Positions 19,682 to 28,777 are shown, counted from the first letter of the stretch. The stretch is 64,000 nucleotides of DNA from CAVYHJ01 sp963768165 [NCBI: uncultured bacterium] (GCA_963768165.1 CAVYHJ010000003.1:186001-250000), one strand, 5' to 3'. Numbers and translations: made by a program. Notes: generated by a model not told the origin, from the letters alone.

Positions 19682-19739
19682 GTCGAGACTCTCCCTTACA
19701 TTAAATATGCATAGTAGATTTTAACATTTTCCGACAAAA

Positions 19740-20495
19740 CTATTCTTTTAATGCCACCGCAATCAAACGTTTTGCCTGATGGTCATATTCATGTCCATTG
19801 AAATCTCCGTAAATATCCACTTTTGAAAATCCGCTCTCTTTTAACAACTGGGATAACTCCATCGCTGAATAAAGCCGGTGCGCAAGATAAAAATCTTTCC
19901 GCTTATTCCCTTTGATATATATCCAATGATTTTCAATCCATGACCAATTTTGGGTTAGTTTCCGTTCCTGTAAATGAATAGTCCCATCGTCCAGAGCATC
20001 CCAATTGCGGGGCATGAATTTGGATGCCAACACTTCCTTGCCCATCAGGTCTATCATAAAAAGACCCCCGGGTTTTAAGGAACGATACACGTTAGCCAAC
20101 ACCCGTTTATCATCTTTTGGATTTTTGAAATAACCAAAAGCCGTATATAAATTGATGGCACCGTCAAAGAATGTCGTCCGATGGAATTTCCGCATATCAG
20201 CATGGATAAATTCAATATCCAGATTTTCCTTTCGAGCCAGGGATTTCGCCTTTTTTAAGTAAACCATTGTTTTATCCACGCCGGTCACTTTAAATCTCCG
20301 CCGTGCCAGTTCCAAAGAATGTCTACCTGGACCGCAACATAAGTCCAAAATCCGGTTACCCGGAGAGAGTTTTAAGAATTTTAGTATATGGTCGACTTCT
20401 TGAGGGACTACCTTCCACCGCTCTTTATTAAACATCGCAGGGGAAAAGGTTTCCCAGAATTTTGAATCATCATACCAATTTTCTATAGTTTTCAT
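19740..20495 (-). CDS. Class I SAM-dependent methyltransferase
   Basis: 251 residues from the ATG at 20495 (MKTIENWYDDSKFW). Motif I is ILDLCCGPGRHSLELA, motif II GVDKT, and a later GGLFMIDLMG fits motif VI of Rossmann-fold methyltransferases. The open frame continues 105 codons upstream without homology and overlaps the DUF1854 gene, so I trimmed it. Substrate unknown; it may be a passenger of the ABC/DUF1854 operon, whose last gene ends 73 bases upstream. Confidence 0.88.
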   Translation of the reverse strand: MKTIENWYDDSKFWETFSPAMFNKERWKVVPQEVDHILKFLKLSPGNRILDLCCGPGRHSLELARRRFKVTGVDKTMVYLKKAKSLARKENLDIEFIHADMRKFHRTTFFDGAINLYTAFGYFKNPKDDKRVLANVYRSLKPGGLFMIDLMGKEVLASKFMPRNWDALDDGTIHLQERKLTQNWSWIENHWIYIKGNKRKDFYLAHRLYSAMELSQLLKESGFSKVDIYGDFNGHEYDHQAKRLIAVALKE

Positions 20496-20568
20496 AGTCT
20501 TGTCTCTTTTATATTCATAATAATTGGGTTTATAAAAGCGAACATAAATGTGAAATTCACTTCCGCAA

Positions 20569-21183
20569 TTACCCTTCATCCAGAAACGCCCAGAGAATTT
20601 TCCGGCTTTTTTCATCAAGTGTCTTTGGATTGGGAATATAAAACAAGTCACCTGCCACATCTCGAATGAGTAATCCTCCGCCGGGAACGGGTCTCGGCCA
20701 GTCATCCAGTTTGGTTTGGAATGTCCGTGACCCATGTTTGGTGACGACTTTCCAATTCCTAATTTCAAAATCTTCTTCCATAAGATCGATTTTGACGATT
20801 TCCAATACAAACCCCACTTCCGCCAATGCCTCTTCTATTACCCGGCGGGAGTCAGTATCCAATTCTGCCAGGGTATCAATCAGGGCTACTTCCACATCGT
20901 CTTTGTCCCTCAATGAGATATATTTCCCCGGTTCGGTCCAGGGAAAACAACAAGACACTTTCACGGCTGTCGGTTGGTCGTTTTTATACACCCAAATCTG
21001 TCCATCTTTGGCGCGCTCAATTTTCAAGAGAGTGGCAGGACTTTCCTGAATCGACTTTTCTATATTTTGTTTTTTCTCCAACACATTGGTTTCCAACATA
21101 TCCTTCTCCTTATTTAATTCCGGATGCAGCGACTCTTCCGGCGCTAATTGTTTTTCTTCGCTTTTCTTTTCAAAATCCGGCAT
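20569..21183 (-). CDS. DUF1854-domain protein (ABC-exporter partner)
   Basis: 204 residues. The charged N-terminal 55 residues look disordered; then a DUF1854 domain follows, including VKVSCCFPWTEPGKYISLRD and GGLLIRDVAGDLFYI. DUF1854 proteins are known next to an ABC exporter in cyanophycin-metabolism loci. Here it is the last gene of the same pair, 53 bases after the exporter, but no cyanophycin synthetase or cyanophycinase is present in the window. Biochemical role unknown. Confidence 0.85.
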   Translation of the reverse strand: MPDFEKKSEEKQLAPEESLHPELNKEKDMLETNVLEKKQNIEKSIQESPATLLKIERAKDGQIWVYKNDQPTAVKVSCCFPWTEPGKYISLRDKDDVEVALIDTLAELDTDSRRVIEEALAEVGFVLEIVKIDLMEEDFEIRNWKVVTKHGSRTFQTKLDDWPRPVPGGGLLIRDVAGDLFYIPNPKTLDEKSRKILWAFLDEG

Positions 21184-21236
21184 TGACTCTTACTCCTGTC
21201 TGCCCTCTCCTTACCAAGGAGAGGGGTCGGGTGAGG

Positions 21237-23534
21237 TTAAACAGCATAAATTTCATGCAGTTCTTGCTGCATCCGATGGAGTTTTCTATAGACTCCTTCG
21301 GGTTTGTTTAACAATTCTGCATGAGTACCTTGTTCGGTTATTTTACCATCTTCAATGACAAATAACCGATTGGCTCGGGTTAATGTCGATAACCGGTGAG
21401 CTATCGCAAACACCGTTCTCCCTTTCACCAATCGGTCCAAGGCTTCTTGGATTTTCCGTTCGGTTTCCGTATCCACACTGCTGGTAGCTTCATCTAATAT
21501 CAGGATTCGAGGGTTGCATAATATTGCCCGGGCTATGGATACCCGTTGTCTCTCTCCTCCGGACAATGTATGTCCCCGTTCGCCAACCACGGTGTCATAT
21601 CCATGAGCTAGTTTGCAGATAAAGTCATGGGCATTGGCGGCTTTCGCTGCCCGGATGGCTTGGTCAATCCCGGCTTCCGGTACTCCATACCGGATATTCT
21701 CCAATACAGTTCCATGAAACAGATACGGGTCTTGTAATACCATTCCCACCTGACGACGGTAATGGCCGGTATCCAGGTCTCGCAGGTCAACTCCATCAAT
21801 CAATATCCTGCCCCCACTGACTTCATAAAACCGGGCAATAAGATTGATGACTGTCGTTTTTCCACCCCCGGAGGGACCTACCAAACCAACCATTTCTCCG
21901 GGAATGACTTCAAAAGAAACCCCTTTAATTACCTGCCGGACTCCATCATAAGCAAACGAGACATTTTCAAATTTCACCCTTCCCTTCACCGGGGTCAGTT
22001 GAATAGGTTCCGGTTTGTCTATAATCTGGGGTTCCGTATCCAACACCTCAAAAATTCTGTGGGCAGAACTGGTTGCCCGGTTCAACATCCTAGCCATCTG
22101 ACCAATCACATCTATCGGTTGGATAAACATCGTCATGTATAATAAAAATGAGATGAATGTCCCGGCAGTTAAACTCGGTGCCACTCCTAATTTACTTGGA
22201 ATAATTCTTGGGAGGGCTACCACCCAGACCGTTAACATCACGGCATGAATGGCGATCAATAAAAATGGCCAAAAGGCTGTCCAGTTGGCATGGATACTAT
22301 TGAAAACATTGATGGCATCGACATTCCGTTTCCTGAATCTGGTTTTTTCATATTCCTCTTGGTTGAATGCTTTGACGACTCGAATCCCGGGAATGGTATC
22401 CGATAATACATCGGTTAAATTCGACCATTTTCGCCAGGCTTTCAAAAACAATTTCTGCATTTGTTGTCCATGCCGAAATATCGCATAAAGAAAGAGAGGC
22501 ACTGGTAATGTCATGATTAATCCTAATGGCCAGTCCATATATATCAATACAATACTTAATCCAATTAACATAATCAAGGAAAGAGATACTTCCACTATAC
22601 CAAAGGCTACAAAGTCCCAGATGCGGTCGGTATCGGAACTAACCCTGGTGATAATACTCCCGGTCTGTTTGCTGGAATAATAACTTACACTCAGTTTCTG
22701 CAAGTGGTTATATAAATCATCCCTTAAATCCTTGGCAACATATTCTCCCAAAACTGCCATCGTCCTAAGTCGGACCCATAAAAAGAAATGACGCAATAGG
22801 AAAATGACTCCTATCACTACAATCATCTTCCAAGCCATGTGTACAGCCTGCTGCATCGGAAGTGTTCCAGCTTGAAAGGGACGGATGACTTTATCTATCA
22901 ATCGCCCGGTAATCAACGGAGGCAATAAGTTAACCATGGTCATTAGAGACGCGGCTATCATTCCCCATATCATTTGTTTCCGATAGGGTTTCAAGTATGC
23001 CAGTAACCGCCAGATGACATCTACTTTATTCCCGGTGACACTGGCTTGTGCTTCCTTGATTCCAAAAGAGATCGCATGAGTATAAACCTCATCCGGGTCA
23101 TCCGAGATAACGATTCTCCCTTGTATCTGTTGTTCTAGGATATATTTGATATTTTCCATAGCACGTCGCTGCCGATGGGTATAACGCAAGACTGCCAATG
23201 CCGGCTGGTCGGGTGTCCCCAATAAAGTTAATATGGTACAACTCAATCCCGGAGTTTCCCGCAGGGCTTGGATTTGTGACCGTTGGATGCTCTCGATTTT
23301 CTTATGTCCGTTTCCATTAGCGGGATAAACAATGGCCACTTCCTCTGGTCCCAAAGCGACCCAGGTCTGGGTCAGATTTAAGGAAACATCCAAATCTGCC
23401 AGGGCATATAATTGAACCGGTTGACCCTGCCATTGGGTCTGAATCTCATTCCGAATTTCCTGCGGCAATCGGGAGGGCTGGTCCGTATACCGGTTGATGA
23501 TTTCTATATTGGTATTTAAAGTCTTTTCTTGCAT
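21237..23534 (-). CDS. ABC exporter with extra N-terminal domain (cyanophycin-type pair with DUF1854)
   Basis: 765 residues, about 170 longer than a normal half-transporter. Residues 1-165 form a soluble beta-rich domain (VQLYALADLDVSLN ... GPEEVAIVYP); then come six TM helices (about 185-500) and a nucleotide-binding domain with Walker A GPSGGGKTT, signature LSGGERQRVSIARA and Walker B ILILDEATSSVD. GGGGAGGA precedes the start. It lies downstream of two small proteins and a GNAT acetyltransferase, so the operon may export a small modified product. Substrate not shown by the sequence. Confidence 0.93.
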   Translation of the reverse strand: MQEKTLNTNIEIINRYTDQPSRLPQEIRNEIQTQWQGQPVQLYALADLDVSLNLTQTWVALGPEEVAIVYPANGNGHKKIESIQRSQIQALRETPGLSCTILTLLGTPDQPALAVLRYTHRQRRAMENIKYILEQQIQGRIVISDDPDEVYTHAISFGIKEAQASVTGNKVDVIWRLLAYLKPYRKQMIWGMIAASLMTMVNLLPPLITGRLIDKVIRPFQAGTLPMQQAVHMAWKMIVVIGVIFLLRHFFLWVRLRTMAVLGEYVAKDLRDDLYNHLQKLSVSYYSSKQTGSIITRVSSDTDRIWDFVAFGIVEVSLSLIMLIGLSIVLIYMDWPLGLIMTLPVPLFLYAIFRHGQQMQKLFLKAWRKWSNLTDVLSDTIPGIRVVKAFNQEEYEKTRFRKRNVDAINVFNSIHANWTAFWPFLLIAIHAVMLTVWVVALPRIIPSKLGVAPSLTAGTFISFLLYMTMFIQPIDVIGQMARMLNRATSSAHRIFEVLDTEPQIIDKPEPIQLTPVKGRVKFENVSFAYDGVRQVIKGVSFEVIPGEMVGLVGPSGGGKTTVINLIARFYEVSGGRILIDGVDLRDLDTGHYRRQVGMVLQDPYLFHGTVLENIRYGVPEAGIDQAIRAAKAANAHDFICKLAHGYDTVVGERGHTLSGGERQRVSIARAILCNPRILILDEATSSVDTETERKIQEALDRLVKGRTVFAIAHRLSTLTRANRLFVIEDGKITEQGTHAELLNKPEGVYRKLHRMQQELHEIYAV

Positions 23535-23569
23535 AAATTCCTCCCCTCCTTTGGGGGGAAATAATCCGG

Positions 23570-24115
23570 TTAACGTTTAGGTTTTAATTTCTGGAAATCT
23601 TCGCGCAAGATACTCATAATATAAACATCGTAATATTGGCCGTCTCGGAACAGTTCTTTGCGCAAGACTCCTTCTCGGACAAACCCGCATTTCTTATAGC
23701 ATTGAATGGCGCGTTCATTAAAGCCAAAGACAAACAATTTCACCTTATGGATATTCATTTGTTCAAAAATAAATCTGGTCAAGACTCGCATGGCATCGGT
23801 TCCATACCCTTTATTCAAATAGTTTTTATCTCCTATCACAATACCCACTACTGCCCAACTGTTTTTCCAATCCACCTCATTGATACCACAACCGCCAATA
23901 TAGCGTTTCTCTTTCAGAGTTTCAATGGCAAAGGGATAGGTATCTTTCTTGGTCGATATCTCCATAAACCATTTCTCCTGTTCAGGAAAAGTTATTGGAA
24001 ATGGAATTCTAGTCACCAGATTCTTTTTAATCTCCGGGTCATTGATAAATTGATGTGCCAGTACCATGTCTTCTTTTCGATAATCACGTAACCTGATCTT
24101 TTGACCGGTATACAT
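23570..24115 (-). CDS. GNAT acetyltransferase (RimJ/RimL/SpeG type)
   Basis: 181 residues starting MYTGQKIRLRDYRKED at 24115, with a strong AGGAGGA 5 bases upstream; the open frame further upstream lies inside the preceding gene. The acetyl-CoA-binding region is KNYLNKGYGTDAMRVLTRF, followed by the C-terminal NERAIQCYKKCGFVREG. RimJ/RimL relatives acetylate N-terminal or polyamine amino groups. It overlaps the upstream 98-aa gene by 32 bases and is followed after 35 bases by the ABC exporter, suggesting it modifies the exported product. Confidence 0.9.
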   Translation of the reverse strand: MYTGQKIRLRDYRKEDMVLAHQFINDPEIKKNLVTRIPFPITFPEQEKWFMEISTKKDTYPFAIETLKEKRYIGGCGINEVDWKNSWAVVGIVIGDKNYLNKGYGTDAMRVLTRFIFEQMNIHKVKLFVFGFNERAIQCYKKCGFVREGVLRKELFRDGQYYDVYIMSILREDFQKLKPKR

Positions 24116-24380
24116 AATATTCCTCCTGGGTACTTTTTTCTGAAACAGGTTGTTCCAATATCTTCCGGATGGATGGTTCCCTTTCCTTGGTGGAAGACGA
24201 GGTGCCATCCCATTGATTCATTAAATAAAAGATACTGTTGATCTCCGGGTTTAGCATCCAGACTCCATACCGGGTAAACCATTCAAACCAGGATTTCAGT
24301 AGTGACTTCGGCTTTTTCTCCTGAGGCTTTGGTATCTGTTGGTTAAGTTCTTGTTGAGTATTGTTGGTTAAGTTCTTCAT
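24084..24380 (-). CDS. Small hypothetical protein, 98 aa, Trp-rich centre
   Basis: No family recognised. The N-terminus is polar (Gln, Asn, Lys), the middle reads SLLKSWFEWFTRYGVWMLNP, and the tail is charged. GGAGGAC precedes the ATG. It overlaps the acetyltransferase by 32 bases. The pattern W-x2-W-x2-RY followed by LNP resembles the 56-aa protein encoded just upstream (WNRWMRY ... LNP), so the two may be distant paralogues. Confidence 0.65.
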   Translation of the reverse strand: MKNLTNNTQQELNQQIPKPQEKKPKSLLKSWFEWFTRYGVWMLNPEINSIFYLMNQWDGTSSSTKEREPSIRKILEQPVSEKSTQEEYYVYRSKDQVT

Positions 24381-24420
24381 AATGTCCTCCCTCCTTTGGG
24401 AGGATGATATTCAATTTTGT

Positions 24421-24591
24421 TTAGTTGGGTTCTTTTTTTCTCACTAGTGACGGATTCAATGAATATTCCGGGTTATCCTCTGGATAACGCATCCAGCGGT
24501 TCCAGAATCCCCGGAACCTCCGGTTTCTCAGAATGGTAGAACAGGCGGTCCATTGATTTTTATCTACTGTAACGTTTTGATGTGTTTTCAT
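24421..24591 (-). CDS. Small hypothetical protein, 56 aa, basic and Trp/Arg-rich
   Basis: Starts MKTHQNVTVDKNQWTACS at 24591, with AAAGGAG at 9-base spacing. It contains one cysteine and the segment RGFWNRWMRYPEDNPEYS. It follows a terminator hairpin (24625-24665) and precedes the 98-aa gene. Its NVTVDKNQW segment resembles NVTVETNFW in the 49-aa peptide upstream. No family recognised; it may be a peptide precursor or a small accessory protein of the operon. Confidence 0.6.
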   Translation of the reverse strand: MKTHQNVTVDKNQWTACSTILRNRRFRGFWNRWMRYPEDNPEYSLNPSLVRKKEPN

Positions 24592-24624
24592 GGTATTACT
24601 CCTTTTTATTAGATTTTTATTGCC

Positions 24625-24665
24625 AAACAAAAAAGCCTTGCGAGGTTTGTTCCCCTCGGAAGGCT
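24625..24665 (-). terminator. Intra-operon terminator/attenuator after the 49-aa peptide gene
   Basis: On the minus strand a stem of AGCCTTCCGAGG with CCTCGCAAGGCT (one C-C mismatch) and an 8-base loop is followed by six T residues. It lies 35 bases after the peptide gene and 34 bases before the next gene. This would give a short abundant peptide transcript with partial read-through into the rest of the unit. Confidence 0.75.
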
Positions 24666-24699
24666 GATATATTTGTGTCTCTTGAATATCCAGTTCTTC

Positions 24700-24849
24700 C
24701 TAGGGGCCGTCCTTCCAAAAATTAGTTTCTACAGTTACGTTGGTTGATTGGACCGAATGGGAAAGGACGCGAAGCCGCATTTGGCCAATAGATGACATAC
24801 CAATGCCACAAAAGGCCGGTGCCATCATATCTGTTTTGTTATTTTTCAT
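24700..24849 (-). CDS. Short peptide gene, 49 aa (possible peptide precursor)
   Basis: ATG at 24849 and TAG at 24700-24702. The product begins MKNNKTDMMAPAFCGIGM, has a single cysteine near residue 14 in a Gly/Met/Ser-rich segment, and ends NVTVETNFWKDGP. AAAGGAG lies 13 bases upstream, and a promoter (24904-24931) sits directly before it. A strong hairpin terminator follows. This layout, a small gene with its own terminator leading an operon with a modifying enzyme and an ABC exporter, is the one used by ribosomal peptide precursors. Function is inferred from context only; it could instead be a regulatory leader peptide. Confidence 0.55.
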   Translation of the reverse strand: MKNNKTDMMAPAFCGIGMSSIGQMRLRVLSHSVQSTNVTVETNFWKDGP

Positions 24850-24903
24850 TGGAATACAGCTTCTCCTTTCCTGGATTTGTATATATTTTTTCTTGCATAT
24901 ATT

Positions 24904-24931
24904 AGTATCATTAGTTTATTGGACTTGTCAA
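24904..24931 (-). promoter_or_regulatory. Promoter of the peptide/ABC exporter unit
   Basis: On the minus strand TTGACA (24931-24926) is followed after 16 bases by GATACT (24909-24904), about 55 bases before the 49-aa peptide start. Confidence 0.6.
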
Positions 24932-24966
24932 GTTTTTTGTTTATAGGTTTTTAAGTACCTTGTCTC

Positions 24967-25542
24967 TCAGGAATTCTTTTCTAAAAGACCTTTAATAAAA
25001 TCAATACATTTGGGATCATCCCATTTTGCGCTACCCACATGTTTCAAACTCACTTTTCCGTTGCGGGAAATTATAAAGGTAGCGGGGATGCCTTGGGTCT
25101 CATAAATCGAAGGTAAACTCCCCTGTAGGGTATAAATAGGAAAGGTATATTTTTTATCCAAAATGAATTTAGCCACAGTTTTATCATCTTCCTGGGATAC
25201 GCAAACAAACACCACATCTTCTTTTTTAATTTTGTCATAAAGACTCTGGATACCGGGCATTTCCGCACGGCACGGAGGACACCAAGTTGCCCAGAAATTA
25301 AGAAATACAACTTTCCCTTTTAATTGATTCATATCGAGCATTTTCCCATCCAGTGATTTCACCGACCAGTGATAATCCGCGTCGGTGGCGGCAGGGAATT
25401 CTGGCGCATCCAGCATTGATTCCATGTGCTGACCCTTGGAGACCGTGTAAATGAGAATACCAAAAAGCCCAACTTCCAAGAGAATAGTAATTAAAAAGCC
25501 CAACCCAATACCGATGAATAAATATTTGTTAAAGAATTTCAT
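24967..25542 (-). CDS. TlpA-like membrane-anchored thioredoxin
   Basis: 191 residues from the ATG at 25542, preceded by AGGGGGT. An N-terminal membrane anchor (about residues 7-33) is followed by a periplasmic thioredoxin-fold domain with the active site WCPPC (Cys 88 and 91) in a TlpA/ResA context (FLNFWATWCPPCRAEMPG) and the cis-proline loop GIPATFI. Such proteins reduce disulfides in secreted or cytochrome-c apoproteins. It is a single gene between two ABC exporters. Confidence 0.92.
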   Translation of the reverse strand: MKFFNKYLFIGIGLGFLITILLEVGLFGILIYTVSKGQHMESMLDAPEFPAATDADYHWSVKSLDGKMLDMNQLKGKVVFLNFWATWCPPCRAEMPGIQSLYDKIKKEDVVFVCVSQEDDKTVAKFILDKKYTFPIYTLQGSLPSIYETQGIPATFIISRNGKVSLKHVGSAKWDDPKCIDFIKGLLEKNS

Positions 25543-25681
25543 AAAGTACCCCCTTTCCAAATTCGACTTTATTGTAATACAAAGTCTTATAAAAAACTAT
25601 CTTCTTCTTTACTAAAGTCCGTTTTGTCGAGATGTTATTCTTTCGTCCGAAAATCAGGGTGTGTTAGGATTTATTCTTCCC

Positions 25682-27445
25682 ATGAAACTGCTGTATTCAT
25701 ATCTCAAACAATATTGGAAATTGATAATTCTGGCCTTGGTACTGGCGGCTATCAATCAAATCTTTTCTTTATTAGACCCATTGATATTCCAGCATATCAT
25801 TGATAATTATGTTGCTAAATTTAAAGAATATTCCCGGTCTCAATTTTGGCATGGAGTCGGGTTCTTGTTATCCCTGGCTGTGGGAGCAGCCATGGTCTCC
25901 CGGATAGCCAAGAATTTCCAGGATTACTATATCAATACTATCACCCAACGATTGGGGGCACAGATTTATTGCGACGGGATTGGTCATTCCCTGGGTCTTC
26001 CATATCAGGTCTTTGAAGACCAGCGCAGCGGGGAAACTCTCGGAAAATTGCAAAAGGTTAGATCCGATGTGGAAAAATTAATCTCTAATTTTATCAATAT
26101 CCTGTTTACCACACTGGTCGGTGTACTGTTTGTTATGACCTATGCTTTTTGGGTGAACTGGCTGGTGGCGGTGGTTTATTTTTCCACGATTCCAATCCTC
26201 GGCACTCTCAGTTCTGTGCTCAGTAAAAAAATTAAAATAATCCAAAAGGTGATTGTCTCGGAAACTACCGCTTTAGCCGGTTCTACCACGGAATCTCTCC
26301 GGAATATTGAACTGGTGAAATCACTGGGTTTGGCGCAACAGGAAGTCCAACGGTTAAATTCAACCACGGATAAAATACTCCATCTGGAACTTAAAAAAGT
26401 CCGGTATCTGCGGACACTCAGTTTTATCCAGGGGACTTCCGTGAATTTTCTCAGGAATTGTATTCTCGGGTTGATGTTGTATTTGATTTTTGAACAGAGG
26501 ATAACCTTCGGCCAGTTTTTCTCTCTCTGGATATATTCATTTTTTATTTTTGGTCCTTTACAAAGCATGGGGGATATGATTAATATCTACCGGGAGGCGG
26601 AAGTCTCTCTCGATAATTTCAAAACGATTCTGGATACCCCCAAAGATCCTAAACCGGAAGCACCGGTTACTCTGGAGAATATCAATACTTTGAAATTTGT
26701 GAATGTCTCTTTTAAGCATCAATCGGCTACGCTCAATGCTTTGACTAATATCTCCTTTGAAGTAAACCGGGGTGAAACAGTAGCTTTTGTGGGTCCTTCC
26801 GGTTCCGGGAAAACTACCCTGGTCAAATTATTGGTTGGATTATATTCACCTCAAACCGGCAATATCCTTTATAACAATTATCCCAATAAAGAAATAGATC
26901 TGGATAAAATGCGAGAAAAAATAGGGTTTGTGACTCAGGATACCCAACTCTTTTCCGGCACTATTCGGGAAAACTTATTGTTTGTAAATCCGAAAGCCGC
27001 TGATAAGGACTGTATGGATGTTCTCCAGATGGCTGCCTGCCAGAGTTTATTAGCTAGGGCGGATAAAGGTCTGGATACTTTAATTGGGGAAGGAGGGGTG
27101 AAAGTATCGGGGGGAGAAAAACAACGTCTTTCGATTGCCCGCGCCTTGCTCCGAAAACCCAATTTGCTGGTTTTTGATGAAGCAACTTCTTCTCTGGATT
27201 CACTGACCGAGGAAGAAATCACTGAAACTATTCGTGAAATTTCTACCAATCGGGATTTAATGACGATCCTCATCGCACATCGTTTATCCACCATCCTGCA
27301 CGCGGATACCATTTATGTTTTGGAAAAGGGACAAATTGTGGAGTCTGGAAAACATGACGAACTCCTCGACCTGAAAGGCTTGTATTATGCCATGTGGCGA
27401 CAGCAGATTGGAGAGCAGAGAATCGAGTCTCTGTTATTGAATTAA
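25682..27445 (+). CDS. ABC exporter (fused membrane and ATPase domains)
   Basis: 587 residues, normal half-transporter length. Six TM helices (residues 10-300) are followed by a nucleotide-binding domain: Walker A GPSGSGKTT, Q-loop FVTQDTQLFSG, signature VSGGEKQRLSIARA, Walker B LLVFDEATSSLD. A GTG seven codons upstream is also possible, but the ATG at 25682 is the usual start of the first helix. It resembles lipid, drug or peptide exporters; nothing in the sequence fixes the substrate. It is divergent from the TlpA gene. Confidence 0.93.
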   Translation: MKLLYSYLKQYWKLIILALVLAAINQIFSLLDPLIFQHIIDNYVAKFKEYSRSQFWHGVGFLLSLAVGAAMVSRIAKNFQDYYINTITQRLGAQIYCDGIGHSLGLPYQVFEDQRSGETLGKLQKVRSDVEKLISNFINILFTTLVGVLFVMTYAFWVNWLVAVVYFSTIPILGTLSSVLSKKIKIIQKVIVSETTALAGSTTESLRNIELVKSLGLAQQEVQRLNSTTDKILHLELKKVRYLRTLSFIQGTSVNFLRNCILGLMLYLIFEQRITFGQFFSLWIYSFFIFGPLQSMGDMINIYREAEVSLDNFKTILDTPKDPKPEAPVTLENINTLKFVNVSFKHQSATLNALTNISFEVNRGETVAFVGPSGSGKTTLVKLLVGLYSPQTGNILYNNYPNKEIDLDKMREKIGFVTQDTQLFSGTIRENLLFVNPKAADKDCMDVLQMAACQSLLARADKGLDTLIGEGGVKVSGGEKQRLSIARALLRKPNLLVFDEATSSLDSLTEEEITETIREISTNRDLMTILIAHRLSTILHADTIYVLEKGQIVESGKHDELLDLKGLYYAMWRQQIGEQRIESLLLN

Positions 27446-27452
27446 AAGTACT

Positions 27453-28661
27453 TTATTTCAGACGTACTGAATGACAATTATCCGATTCTGTTGCATATAA
27501 CATCCAATCCTCTACAGGGACATTATTCGCATCACTCAACACCCAGAGATCGTTTAAAACAGAAACATCTGGAAAACTCAAATCAGGAGAACCTCCAAAA
27601 ATAACCATCCGATTATTGGTAGAATCGTAGATGGCTGTATGATTCGCACGTGTTGTCGGTGCACTGCCGGTCGGAAACACTCGTGACCAAGCGGGAGTTC
27701 CTCCCAACCCATTTGCCGTACTGAGTACCCAGACATCATCGGAATATTGAGTTTCTGAAGAATACCCGCCAAAAATAATCATCCGATTATTGGTAGTATC
27801 ATAAACGGCGGTATGATCTTCTAGTATCGGCCCAACATTTCCGGTTGTTGAAAGTTGATTCCAAGTTGGAGTACCTCCCACTCCGTTGGCATAACTAAGC
27901 GCCCACACTTCATTGGTGCGTCCGCCATCTGTGCCATAACCACCAAAAATAATCATCCTATCGTGATCCTTATCAAAGACGGCACTATGACCTTGACGCG
28001 GGGTCGGAATACTTCCGGATGTTGTTAATTGCGTCCACGCGGGAGGCGTACTATCCACTCCATTGGCATTACTCAGTACCCACGTATCATTTAAAAAAGT
28101 GTTCCCTAAATCGGGACTTCCACCAAAGATAATCATCCGATTATGCATCTCATCATAGACGGCGGTATGAGAATCCCGCGTGGTAGGAGCGCTCCCTGTC
28201 GGGAAGAGTTGCGTCCACGTAGGGGTACTCCCTTGCCAATTCGCACCCGTGAGTACCCACACATCATTTATACAAACTGTAGTTGTGGTACTAATAATTC
28301 CGCCAAAGACAATCATCTTATTATTGTTCGAATCATAAACAGCCGTATGAAAGAAACGGGGTGCCGGAGGGGTCCCGGAGGGAGCGATTTGTGTCCAAGC
28401 CGGTGTTCCTCCTACTCCATTTGCCGTGCTGAGTATCCAGACATCATTGAGAAGATCAAAACCACTGTTGAGCCCCCCAAAAATCGTGATTCGATTAATG
28501 GTAGGATCATAAAAGGAAGTATGTCCACAACGTGTTGTAGGAATACTAGTGTTTGGGGAGAGCTGAGTCCACGCAGGAGTTTGTGCTTGCGTTATCGCAT
28601 AAGGCATAGTTAATAGAATAGTAATGGTAATTAAACCGGTTATAGATTTATTTAACTTCAT
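27453..28661 (-). CDS. Secreted Kelch-repeat protein with C-terminal VPVEDW tag
   Basis: 402 residues from the ATG at 28661, preceded by GGGAGGAT. A Sec signal peptide (MKLNKSITGLITITILLTMP) is followed by six Kelch-type repeats of about 57 residues with the pattern HTAVYD-x-NNRMIIFGG and NDVWVLS. They probably form a beta-propeller. The C-terminus reads NVPVEDWMLYATESDN, a tag shared with the three repeat proteins at 50.5-56.6 kb. No catalytic residues recognised; likely extracellular or surface binding. Confidence 0.88.
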   Translation of the reverse strand: MKLNKSITGLITITILLTMPYAITQAQTPAWTQLSPNTSIPTTRCGHTSFYDPTINRITIFGGLNSGFDLLNDVWILSTANGVGGTPAWTQIAPSGTPPAPRFFHTAVYDSNNNKMIVFGGIISTTTTVCINDVWVLTGANWQGSTPTWTQLFPTGSAPTTRDSHTAVYDEMHNRMIIFGGSPDLGNTFLNDTWVLSNANGVDSTPPAWTQLTTSGSIPTPRQGHSAVFDKDHDRMIIFGGYGTDGGRTNEVWALSYANGVGGTPTWNQLSTTGNVGPILEDHTAVYDTTNNRMIIFGGYSSETQYSDDVWVLSTANGLGGTPAWSRVFPTGSAPTTRANHTAIYDSTNNRMVIFGGSPDLSFPDVSVLNDLWVLSDANNVPVEDWMLYATESDNCHSVRLK

Positions 28662-28760
28662 ATATCCTCCCTGTAGAAATTTATTGAAATAGAGTATATG
28701 AAAAGAATTAATGTTGTGGGCGATTGAAGGTTCAGAAGAATTCGGTTCAAACGACCGGAA

Positions 28761-28777
28761 TGAACCAAACTGGTTCA
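28761..28777. promoter_or_regulatory. Inverted repeat TGAACCA-AAC-TGGTTCA upstream of the Kelch gene
   Basis: A perfect 7-bp inverted repeat with a 3-base centre lies about 100 bases upstream of the Kelch start; GGTTCA half-sites recur next to it at 28744. It could be a regulator-binding site, but no -35 box could be placed with confidence. Confidence 0.35.

Noticed and set aside
24740-24946. 68-codon hydrophobic open frame on the plus strand
   Set aside because: It is antisense to the 49-aa peptide gene and its promoter and lacks a ribosome-binding site.
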